NCBI GenBank assembly: GCA_902780235.1 | Contig: CACZEL010000007.1 | Coordinates: 17,644-81,643 of the forward strand | Reading direction: 5' to 3' | DNA from: an uncultured Bacteroidales bacterium | Lineage (GTDB): Bacteria > Bacteroidota > Bacteroidia > Bacteroidales > Paludibacteraceae | DNA: 64,000 nucleotides | In this document: in pieces, positions 1 to 6,314 of the stretch | Position numbering within the stretch: the stretch's first letter is position 1 | Layout: each line of letters begins with the position of its first letter | Position numbers and translations under genes: made by a program | The notes under the pieces: generated by a model | What the model saw: the letters and a program-made list of their open reading frames with translations, nothing else | Told to the model about the DNA's origin: nothing | Databases searched by the model: none

Positions 1-162
1 ATCGAGCGGGTTGACCTTGCAGAAGGTGAAAAAGAGCATAAAGAAAATGAGCCACGGGAGGGTCGGGGCAAGGGGGAGGAATAGTTTATAGCCGAGGGCT
101 CCGATGAGCATGCCGAGCCAGAGGGCGTTGGAATCAAACAGACGTTTGATTTTATTTACCAT
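1..162 (-). CDS. Membrane transporter, bile acid:sodium symporter-like (partial, N-terminus only)
   Basis: Only the first 54 codons are present; the gene runs off the left edge. The start is the CAT at 160-162. The visible protein has a short basic start followed by two hydrophobic stretches and ends in FCKVNPLD. That pattern resembles the N-terminus of Bacteroidales proteins of the bile acid:sodium symporter (BASS) family, which begin with two membrane segments followed by a similar TFCKxxPxD turn. It lies 65 bp downstream of dusB on the same strand, separated by a tandem-repeat island, so it is probably the last gene of the gldD-dusB run. With so little sequence, another multi-span membrane protein remains possible. 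Confidence 0.5.
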   Translation of the reverse strand, partial: MVNKIKRLFDSNALWLGMLIGALGYKLFLPLAPTLPWLIFFMLFFTFCKVNPLD

Positions 163-236
163 TTTGTCATTTACCATTTGGTCATTTACCATTTGGTCAT
201 TTACGATTTAGTCATTTATTTGGTCATTTAGTCATT
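155..236. repeat. Tandem-repeat island, CATTTAC/CATTTGGT class
   Basis: About ten copies of a 7-8 bp unit alternating between CATTTAC and CATTTGGT fill the gap between dusB and the partial transporter. The island reaches into both flanking genes and covers the dusB stop region. The same class recurs at 16676-16720 and 25830-25870. Confidence 0.9.
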
Positions 237-1298
237 GGACCATTTGGCGACGATGTCATCCATGATGGCGAAGACGTCGGTGACGGTTTCGGCGCGGAGG
301 AGAGCAATGCGGGTTTGCTTGAAATCGAAGAGGCCTTTGAAGACGGGTGAGGCGGCAAAATGACGACGGGAATGGACGATGCCTTTGCGTTCGTCACCTC
401 CGCACCAAGCGATAGAGGCGAGGACATGTTCTTTCAAGACCGCAACTTTTTCGCTCATGGAGAAACCCCTCCCTGCCCCTCCCCCCAAGGGAGGGAAAGA
501 AGGATCAAGGGCTGCTTTCATCTCAGAAAATATCCAAGGGGCACCGAAGGTGGCACGACCGATCATGATGGCATCGACGCCGTAACGGTCGAAACACTCG
601 CGTGCGCGTTCGGGCGTACACACGTCCCCGTTCCCTATGATAGGTATGTGCATGCGCGGGTTGTTCTTCACTTCGCCGATGAGTGTCCAATCGGCTTCGC
701 CGCGGTACATCTGCGAGCGCGTACGACCGTGTATGGCGAGTTCTTGAATGCCGCAGTCCTGGAGTGCTTCCGCCAAAGAAACAATAAATGTTTCTTTTGC
801 TGTTAGCTTTTGGCTGTTAGCTGTTAGCCCTAATGGATTTACTCTTGGATGCAGGTCATTATCATCCCAGCCGAGGCGGGTTTTGCAGGTGACAGGAGTA
901 TGAACGGCGTTGACCACGGCACGGGTGATCTCGAGCATTTTGGGGACGTCTTTGAGGAGTCCTGCGCCGGCACCTTTACCGGCTACTTTCTTGACCGGGC
1001 AGCCGAAATTGATGTCGATGAAATCGGGTTTGGCTGTCTCGACGATCCGTGCGGCATCGGCCATCGACTCGGGGTCACGGCCGTAGATCTGAATGGCTAC
1101 CGGGCGCTCAGCATCATGGATGGTGAGTTTGCGGGTCGTGGAGGCGATGTCACGAACGAGTGCGTCGGCGTTGACGAACTCGGTATAGACACGATCGGCG
1201 CCGTACCGCTTACAGAGCATTCGGAAGGCGGGGTCGGTGACGTCCTCCATCGGTGCTAAATATAGGGGGAATCGCCCAAGATTGGTCGATGCATTCAT
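228..1298 (-). CDS. dusB: tRNA-dihydrouridine synthase, DusB type
   Basis: FMN enzyme that reduces uridine to dihydrouridine in the tRNA D-loop, in the cytoplasm. The 356-residue TIM barrel carries the family signatures in order: APMEDVTDPAFR near residue 15, INFGCPVKKVAGKGAGAG near 100 with the catalytic Cys, TCKTRLGW near 140, IHGRTRSQMYRG near 190, and the phosphate-binding IIGNGDV and MIGRATFGAPW. Family members are near 320 residues. The excess is two insertions encoded by repeats: residues about 157-168 (GTTAGC class) and 268-278 (a GC-rich CTCCC/GGGAG palindrome). Neither touches a signature. The ATG overlaps the stop of the upstream HD-phosphohydrolase gene, so translation is probably coupled. 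Confidence 0.92.
   Translation of the reverse strand: MNASTNLGRFPLYLAPMEDVTDPAFRMLCKRYGADRVYTEFVNADALVRDIASTTRKLTIHDAERPVAIQIYGRDPESMADAARIVETAKPDFIDINFGCPVKKVAGKGAGAGLLKDVPKMLEITRAVVNAVHTPVTCKTRLGWDDNDLHPRVNPLGLTANSQKLTAKETFIVSLAEALQDCGIQELAIHGRTRSQMYRGEADWTLIGEVKNNPRMHIPIIGNGDVCTPERARECFDRYGVDAIMIGRATFGAPWIFSEMKAALDPSFPPLGGGAGRGFSMSEKVAVLKEHVLASIAWCGGDERKGIVHSRRHFAASPVFKGLFDFKQTRIALLRAETVTDVFAIMDDIVAKWSND
464..497. repeat. GC-rich palindromic repeat inside dusB
   Basis: A CCCTCC...GGGAGGG imperfect palindrome is inserted in frame in dusB and encodes a Pro/Gly-rich stretch (FPPLGGGAGRG) near residue 270. It differs in type from the AT-rich tandem islands. Confidence 0.7.
798..830. repeat. 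Tandem-repeat island inside dusB, GTTAGCT class
   Basis: Copies of TGTTAGC/TTTTGGC type units, in frame, encode LTANSQKLTAKE on the minus strand. The same class lies inside pcrB (4158-4193), twice in mfd, and before the porin gene (10835-10860). Confidence 0.85.
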
Positions 1299-3193
1299 TT
1301 ATTCAGGGTAGGATAGGTGATACGATGATGGTTCATGGCGGTGAGGCGGGAGACAAAGACACGACGGATGTCTTCGACATCCTTGAAGGAGAGCGGTGTC
1401 TCGGCGAATTGTCCGTCAGCTATCTGGCTGTCTATCATGAGGTTGACGGCCTTGGCGATCGAGGCTTCGGAGAAGTCGGTCAGGCTACGCGAACGGGCTT
1501 CGATAGCGTCCGCCATCATGAGGATGGCTCCTTCTTTGGTGGACGGTTTGGCACCCGGATAGCGGAAGAGGGACTCGTCTATTTTCTCGTTCGGGTGCGC
1601 GTTACAATAGGTGTTGTAGAAATAGCGCACGAGTGAGGTGCCATGATGGGTGGTGATGAAATTGATGATGACCTCGGGCAGATGGTTTCTGCGGGCTATC
1701 TTCTCACCTTCGGCGACATGTGAGATGACCACTTGTGCGGCATCGCGCGGGTCCATGGAGAGGAGCGGGTTCTCTGCGCCTGTCTGGTTCTCGACGAAAT
1801 AGAGCGGATCGGTCATCTTACCGATGTCATGGTATAGTGCGCCGGTGCGAACGAGCAACGCATTCGCGCCGATGGCTTTGGCTGCTTCGGCGGCGAGGTT
1901 GGAAACCTGCATCGAGTGCTGGAAAGTGCCGGGGGCACGTTCTGCGAGCGTGTGGAGCAGTTCGGAGTTGATGTCGGTCAGTTCGACAAGGGTGATGGAC
2001 GAGATGAAACGGAAGAGTTTCTCGAAACCGTAAATCAGACCGTAACAACCGATGGTGAGCAAGCCGCAGATGAAGAAATAGAGGTACATCCACGGATCGA
2101 TGGACGAGAAGACGCCTGTCTGTGCGAAGGTGAGGGCGGTGTAGGCAAGCGTTTGCGCGAGGAATATCCATGCGGCTGTCTGAACGAGTTGGGCGCGGCG
2201 TGTCATGTCCGAGAGGGATGAGACGGCTACCATGCCGACTACTATCTGGATGAAGAAGAACTCCACAGGCGCGGGTACGATGATGGAAGCGATGAGGATG
2301 GTGGTAAAATGCAAGAAGAGGGCAGTGCGCGAATCGAAGAAGACGCGCGTCAGGATGGGTACCCACGCGAAGGGGATGAGATAGACGGTGAGGTTAAAGC
2401 GCAGGGCAAGGCACGCGAGGGCGATGACGATGAAGATCTGGAGCGCAAAGAAAAGGACGGTGGAGTTACTTCTCAAATAGGATATACGGAAGACGTATAA
2501 ATAGATGACAAAAAGGCTGAGGAAGAGGAAGACGAGCATGGCTTCTCCGAGGATGGAGAGAGTGCGCTGACGATGGCCGAGCGTCTCATCTTCGTACGAA
2601 CGGCGAAGGGATTGCAGGATCTGGTAGTCACGGTCGGTGACTATCTCCCCTTTGTCAATGATTTTCTCGCCTTTCTGGACAAGCCCCATGGTAGGCGAGA
2701 GGGTAGAGAGAAGTTTGTCCCGCATTTCCATCGTTCGTGCGGTATCGAGGACGAGGTTGGTCGTGATCTCGTAGCCGTATTTGGCGTACGCGGACTTGGG
2801 GGTGAAGATTTCTGAAATAGGATATTTTGTTTGGTTGATGGTGATTCGCGAGTATCCTTCGGCTTTGAGCCATTCCATGTTGTCGAGCGGGATGACTTTC
2901 ACTTCGCGTTGTACACGCGGGATGTACTTGAAGTAAGGCGCGAAGGTAGAGAGGAGCTGTTGCTGCTCCTTGGTCATCTGGTCGTCGGTTTTGTAGATGG
3001 GGAAGTCAAAGTCGGCGGTGAGGGTAGCGTAACCCCACGGTTTGCCGATCTCGTAGTGGTAGCGGAAGGCGTTGTTATAGCGCGGGAACATGAGGACGAG
3101 GACAACCGCAAGGAGCACGAATACACTCAAACGGAGAATCGTTTTCGTGTATTTGGCATTTGTGATTTGTGATTTAAGATTTGAAATTTTCAT
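1295..3193 (-). CDS. 7TM-HD family phosphohydrolase (HDIG domain, PgpH-like)
   Basis: Membrane phosphohydrolase of 632 residues. Order of parts: one N-terminal membrane segment (about 17-37), an extracytoplasmic domain (about 40-205, 7TMR-HDED type), about seven hydrophobic segments (210-405), then a cytoplasmic HD domain with GALYHDIGK near residue 450, HVAEGEK, and THHGT. Proteins of this architecture include PgpH of Listeria, a cyclic di-AMP phosphodiesterase; the substrate here is inferred from that. The first residues (ISNLKSQITNAK) are encoded by a TTTGTGAT repeat island that reaches the start codon. It sits between pcrB-tadA and dusB, with 1-4 bp junctions on both sides, so all are likely co-transcribed from the gldD promoter. 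Confidence 0.88.
   Translation of the reverse strand: MKISNLKSQITNAKYTKTILRLSVFVLLAVVLVLMFPRYNNAFRYHYEIGKPWGYATLTADFDFPIYKTDDQMTKEQQQLLSTFAPYFKYIPRVQREVKVIPLDNMEWLKAEGYSRITINQTKYPISEIFTPKSAYAKYGYEITTNLVLDTARTMEMRDKLLSTLSPTMGLVQKGEKIIDKGEIVTDRDYQILQSLRRSYEDETLGHRQRTLSILGEAMLVFLFLSLFVIYLYVFRISYLRSNSTVLFFALQIFIVIALACLALRFNLTVYLIPFAWVPILTRVFFDSRTALFLHFTTILIASIIVPAPVEFFFIQIVVGMVAVSSLSDMTRRAQLVQTAAWIFLAQTLAYTALTFAQTGVFSSIDPWMYLYFFICGLLTIGCYGLIYGFEKLFRFISSITLVELTDINSELLHTLAERAPGTFQHSMQVSNLAAEAAKAIGANALLVRTGALYHDIGKMTDPLYFVENQTGAENPLLSMDPRDAAQVVISHVAEGEKIARRNHLPEVIINFITTHHGTSLVRYFYNTYCNAHPNEKIDESLFRYPGAKPSTKEGAILMMADAIEARSRSLTDFSEASIAKAVNLMIDSQIADGQFAETPLSFKDVEDIRRVFVSRLTAMNHHRITYPTLNK
3157..3192. 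repeat. Tandem-repeat island at the N-terminus of the HD-phosphohydrolase
   Basis: Units of the TTTGTGAT/TTTAAGAT type encode residues 2-12 of the protein and reach its ATG. The first membrane segment starts directly after the repeat-encoded part. Confidence 0.8.
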
Positions 3194-4362
3194 TATCTTT
3201 TCGCTTTAAAAAATTCTTGTATGAGGGCGCGGCACTCGTTTTCGAGTACGCCGGCGGTGACAGTTGCTTTGGGATGGAAGGCGCGTGGTGCGTAGGTTTG
3301 GTAGCCTCGCTTGGGGTCGGGTGCACCATAGACGATTCGGCTTATCTGCGCCCAGCCGATGGCTCCTGCGCACATAGGGCAGGGTTCGACGGTGACGTAA
3401 AGGGTGGCGTCTGGGAGGTATTTGCCGCCGAGTGTCTGGCTCGCGGCGGTGATGGCTTGTATCTCCGCGTGGGCGGTGACGTCAGCGAGGGTCTCGGTGA
3501 GGTTGTGTCCGCGACCGATGATCTGGTTTTGCGAAACGATGACACAGCCGATGGGGATCTCATTAGAGGATAGCGCTTTATGCGCCTCGCTCAAAGCGAG
3601 ATTCATATATTTTTCGTCGTCATTACGTAATGACGTCATGTCGTTATGACGACAGAATTTTTCCAATTCCTCCGGATGTTCCTCGAAGTGGTTTCCGATG
3701 ACGACGATGTCGGCGCCGGCTTGGTAAGCGGCGTGCATGGCTTCGGGGGTGCGGATCCCGCCTCCGACGATGAGGGTGACGGAAACGGCTTCGCGCACGG
3801 CTTTGATGATGTCGGTTGAGACGGGGTTGATGGCGCCTGAACCGGCTTCAAGGTAGATGGCTGTTTTGCCCATCAGTTCGGCCGCTATGCAGGTGTCCAA
3901 AATGGTTTGAAGGTTTGAAGGTTTGATGGGCTTTGTGCCCGTTACTTTCATCGTTGATGTTTCGACACCGCCATCGATGAGGATGTAGGCTGTCGGGATA
4001 CACTCTATATGTGAATCGTGAATACGACGCGCAGAGGCAATTTGTTGATCGACAAGGTATTCGGGGTTACGTCCGGAAAGGAGAGAGAGGTACAGGATGG
4101 CATCTGCTTCGGGGGTGAACTGGGAGGCGTTGCCGGGGAAGAGGATGATGGGGATATTGGCTGTTGGCTTTTGGCTATTAGCTGTTAGCTTTTCTTTGAG
4201 GGCACGGATGAAATCGGTGGTGTCGCCGCCGGTGGAACCGCCGACGAAGATGAAGTCGGGATGACACAAGTCCGTGATGGGAAGTGCGTCGAGGTTGGCT
4301 TTCTCGGGATCAAGCAAAAGGGCAAGACCTTTGGTTATTTTCGCATTTTCACATTTTCGCAT
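3193..4362 (-). CDS. Fusion: GGGP/heptaprenylglyceryl phosphate synthase (PcrB family) + tRNA adenosine deaminase (TadA)
   Basis: One 389-codon frame carries two enzymes. Residues about 12-240 are a PcrB/GGGPS TIM barrel: LDPEKA, FIFVGGSTGG, ILFPGN, YLEAGSGA, IVGGGIRTPE and ADIVVIGN near 225. This family joins a prenyl diphosphate to glycerol-1-phosphate. Residues 253-389 are a complete TadA-type deaminase with zinc motifs HAE and PCPMCAGA, which makes inosine at tRNA wobble position 34. The normal TadA start would be Met253 (3604-3606). The join (residues about 236-250) is encoded by a CATTACGT/TGACGTCA repeat, and two further insertions (residues about 57-69 and 146-153) and the N-terminus also come from repeats. 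The ATG lies 4 bp after the gldD stop. Confidence 0.9.
   Translation of the reverse strand: MRKCENAKITKGLALLLDPEKANLDALPITDLCHPDFIFVGGSTGGDTTDFIRALKEKLTANSQKPTANIPIILFPGNASQFTPEADAILYLSLLSGRNPEYLVDQQIASARRIHDSHIECIPTAYILIDGGVETSTMKVTGTKPIKPSNLQTILDTCIAAELMGKTAIYLEAGSGAINPVSTDIIKAVREAVSVTLIVGGGIRTPEAMHAAYQAGADIVVIGNHFEEHPEELEKFCRHNDMTSLRNDDEKYMNLALSEAHKALSSNEIPIGCVIVSQNQIIGRGHNLTETLADVTAHAEIQAITAASQTLGGKYLPDATLYVTVEPCPMCAGAIGWAQISRIVYGAPDPKRGYQTYAPRAFHPKATVTAGVLENECRALIQEFFKAKR
3615..3655. repeat. Repeat island forming the PcrB-TadA linker
   Basis: Units of TTACGTAA/TGACGTCA/TGTCGTTATGACG type encode the linker CRHNDMTSLRNDDEK. A very similar island lies between deoD and kdsB (43812-43860), where it is not coding. 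Confidence 0.85.
3903..3928. repeat. Repeat island inside pcrB, GGTTTGAA class
   Basis: Three copies of an 8 bp GGTTTGAA-like unit in frame encode KPSNLQT within the PcrB domain. A related CTTCAAAC island lies in the MsbA-like gene at 57650-57690. Confidence 0.75.
4158..4193. repeat. Repeat island inside pcrB, GTTAGCT class
   Basis: In-frame units of the GTTAGCT/ATTAGCT type encode KLTANSQKPTAN between the GGSTGG and ILFPGN strands of the PcrB barrel. Confidence 0.85.
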
Positions 4363-4374
4363 TTTCTCATTTCC
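4341..4374. repeat. Repeat island over the pcrB-tadA start, GCATTTTC class
   Basis: Four copies of an 8 bp GCATTTTC/ACATTTTC unit cover the start codon and encode MRKCENAKI. They also cover the 4 bp gap to gldD, so the start codon itself is repeat-derived. Confidence 0.8.
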
Positions 4375-4969
4375 ATTCGAAAGTCTCTACCATTTTGAGG
4401 ACGTCGGTACGGAGGTACTCATAGACGGGGGCGAGGGAGTCGGCGTTCGGGGGACAGTTGCAATAGACCGAGGCACGGAAGAAATGGGTTGTGGAGTCGG
4501 TGATAAAGAACTGGCAGGACGAGGCTGTGTTTCCTTCGAGGTCAAAGAGTACGCCATAGACGTTCGCTTCGGGATGGGTATATTCTTGTTCGGGAATCGC
4601 GTTTGCGAATGAGGCGTTGCGATAGACGAACTCGAGGGCATCGTTGGTTAGTTCGCGCAGGTTGTGGTGAACGGGTTTGTAGGAACAATGAATCGTGGCA
4701 TCGAGGGCGGGGTAGAAAAGATTGATCCAATAAGGTTCTTCTGCGTCCAAACGAGGCTTGACGACCGCGTTTTGCGAGAGGGCGAAGGTATAAGGGTAAG
4801 AGGGGTACTGCGCCTCGAAATCGGTATAGGCAGTGTCAGGAACGGTGATACGATAGTAGCCGTAGGGTTTGGGCGTATTGGTTTTTGCACACGAGACCAA
4901 CACCACTACCGCCAAATTAAAAATTAAAAATTTAAAATTCAAAATTCTATTTTTTTGCTCAAAGCCCAT
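4367..4969 (-). CDS. gldD: GldD-like lipoprotein
   Basis: Outer-envelope lipoprotein of 200 residues. A signal peptide ends in the lipobox LVSC, with lipidated Cys27, followed by PKPYGYYRITVP, the typical GldD opening, and a cluster of family-typical residues (YPYTFALS, YWINLFYP, LRELTNDALEFVYRNA). GldD is needed for gliding and type IX secretion in Flavobacteriia; in Bacteroidales its role is less clear. The signal peptide is unusual because residues about 7-18 (NRILNFKFLIFN) are encoded by an AAAAATT repeat island. It is the first gene of the minus-strand run, and its promoter is at 4989-4996. Confidence 0.85.
   Translation of the reverse strand: MGFEQKNRILNFKFLIFNLAVVVLVSCAKTNTPKPYGYYRITVPDTAYTDFEAQYPSYPYTFALSQNAVVKPRLDAEEPYWINLFYPALDATIHCSYKPVHHNLRELTNDALEFVYRNASFANAIPEQEYTHPEANVYGVLFDLEGNTASSCQFFITDSTTHFFRASVYCNCPPNADSLAPVYEYLRTDVLKMVETFEWK
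4913..4950. repeat. Repeat island in the gldD signal peptide, AAAAATT class
   Basis: Five units of AAAAATT/AAAATTC type, in frame, supply the n-region and the first part of the hydrophobic core of the GldD signal peptide. Confidence 0.85.
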
Positions 4970-4988
4970 TTTTGTCCAAATTACGGTG

Positions 4989-4996
4989 CAAAGGTA
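4989..4996 (-). promoter_or_regulatory. -7 element of the gldD operon promoter
   Basis: TACCTTTG on the minus strand, followed by GCACCG. At the expected -33 distance (about 5016-5020) there is no TTG; the AAAAATT array lies there instead. Confidence 0.6.
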
Positions 4997-4997
4997 G

Positions 4998-5040
4998 TAA
5001 ATTTAATTAAAAATTAAAAATTAAAAATTAAAAATTCCGA
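4998..5040. repeat. Intergenic AAAAATT tandem array
   Basis: Five near-perfect copies of the 7 bp unit AAAAATT between the divergent gldD and manC promoters. Confidence 0.95.
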
Positions 5041-5088
5041 TTAAAAGGGCAAAAAAGTCACTTTTTCCTAAATAAAATGCGCGCGCGC

Positions 5089-5119
5089 TTGCACATATAA
5101 AAAAAATGTTGTATCTTTG
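5089..5119 (+). promoter_or_regulatory. Promoter of the manC-glycogen run
   Basis: TTGCACATAT at 5089, 19 bp, then TATCTTTG at 5112-5119. This fits the Bacteroidetes -33/-7 consensus and the extended -33 box seen elsewhere in the window. Confidence 0.8.
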
Positions 5120-5170
5120 TGCCCAATTTTAGAAAAAAGACCGTTTCACTGAAAGATAAAAGATGAAAGA

Positions 5171-6307
5171 ATGAAAGAAAATCTCAATAACTATTGTGTG
5201 ATCATGGCGGGAGGCGTCGGAAGTCGTTTCTGGCCGTTCAGTAGGGAGGAGAAACCGAAGCAGTTTTTGGATTTCTTCGGTACGGGTAGAAGTTTGCTGC
5301 AGATGACGGTAGATCGTTTTCGTCCGATCGTTCCGATCGAGAACATGTATATCGTGACGAATGTGGCGTACAAGCAGTTGATCATGGAGCAGATCCCGGA
5401 CTTGAAGGAGGTTCAGATTTTATGCGAGCCGGCCCGGCGTAATACGGCGCCGTGTATCGCTTATGCAACGGCGCATATCCGGGCGTTGTGTCTGAAACGA
5501 GCAGGCTTGACAGCAAAGAATCAGGATTGGTCGAGACCGGAGATGCAGGCGAATATTGTGGTGGCGGCGAGTGATCATCTGATTTTAGAGGAAGAGAAAT
5601 TCCGCCAGACGATCTTGAAGGCGTTTGATTTCGTGAGTAAGAACAATGCGATCTGCACGTTGGGAATGAATCCGACGAGACCGGAGACGGGGTATGGGTA
5701 TATCCAGTATTTAAAGAATTCAGAATTCAGAATTCAGAATTCAGAAGGTATTTTTCCGGTGAAGACGTTTACGGAGAAGCCGAATCTGGAGATGGCGAAG
5801 GTGTTCTTGGAGAGCGGTGATTTTCTGTGGAACTCGGGAATCTTCATTTGGAATCTTCAGACGATCAGTGAGGCGTTCCGGTACTTGTTGCCGGCAGTAG
5901 CTGATCGGTTTAGAGAGGGAGAGTTGCTGATGGGTACGGAGAAGGAAGAGGATTTCATTGAGCAGATCTTCCCGAAATGTCCGAATATTTCGATTGACTA
6001 CGGCATCATGGAGAAGGCGGATAATGTGTATGTTATCCCGTCGAGTTTCGGTTGGAGCGATCTGGGTACATGGGGTAGTTTGTATGAGTTGAGTGAGAAA
6101 GACGAGCATCGCAATGTGAGTCTGCACAGCGAAACTCATTACTATGATGCAGAAGGGAATATTGTTGTTCTGGAGCCGGGTAAGGTGGCGATCGTACAAG
6201 GCGTAAACGATATGATCATTGTGGAGGAGAAAGGTGCTTTGTTGGTATGCCGGAAAGATCAAGAGCAACGAATCAAAGAATTCACAAATAATTTACTTAA
6301 TACTTAA
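5171..6307 (+). CDS. manC: Mannose-1-phosphate guanylyltransferase
   Basis: Makes GDP-mannose from mannose-1-phosphate and GTP for glycans. The 378-residue protein opens with IMAGGVGSRFWPFSREEKPKQFLDF, the nucleotidyltransferase signature, followed by ARRNTAPCIAYA, ASDHLI, PTRPETGYGYI, FTEKPN, LWNSGIF and SIDYGIMEKADNVYVI. There is no C-terminal isomerase (PMI) domain, so it is the short monofunctional form. Residues about 181-193 (KNSEFRIQNSEG) are a repeat-encoded insertion after the substrate-binding YGYIQY. The ATG at 5163 is followed by an immediate stop, so 5171 is the start. The gene ends 7 bp before the debranching enzyme, which makes it first in the glycogen run. Confidence 0.92.
   Translation: MKENLNNYCVIMAGGVGSRFWPFSREEKPKQFLDFFGTGRSLLQMTVDRFRPIVPIENMYIVTNVAYKQLIMEQIPDLKEVQILCEPARRNTAPCIAYATAHIRALCLKRAGLTAKNQDWSRPEMQANIVVAASDHLILEEEKFRQTILKAFDFVSKNNAICTLGMNPTRPETGYGYIQYLKNSEFRIQNSEGIFPVKTFTEKPNLEMAKVFLESGDFLWNSGIFIWNLQTISEAFRYLLPAVADRFREGELLMGTEKEEDFIEQIFPKCPNISIDYGIMEKADNVYVIPSSFGWSDLGTWGSLYELSEKDEHRNVSLHSETHYYDAEGNIVVLEPGKVAIVQGVNDMIIVEEKGALLVCRKDQEQRIKEFTNNLLNT
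5715..5746. repeat. Repeat island inside manC, AATTCAG class
   Basis: Four perfect copies of the 7 bp unit AATTCAG, in frame, encode NSEFRIQNSE. Four exact copies suggest a recent expansion. Confidence 0.95.
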
Positions 6308-6314
6308 TCACATC

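Noticed and set aside
157-236. CRISPR array
   Set aside because: Unit length is 7-8 bp without spacers; no cas genes in the window.
6219-6314. Earlier start for the debranching enzyme
   Set aside because: It would overlap manC by 89 bp and add a non-conserved N-terminus; the ATG at 6315 begins with the family opening.
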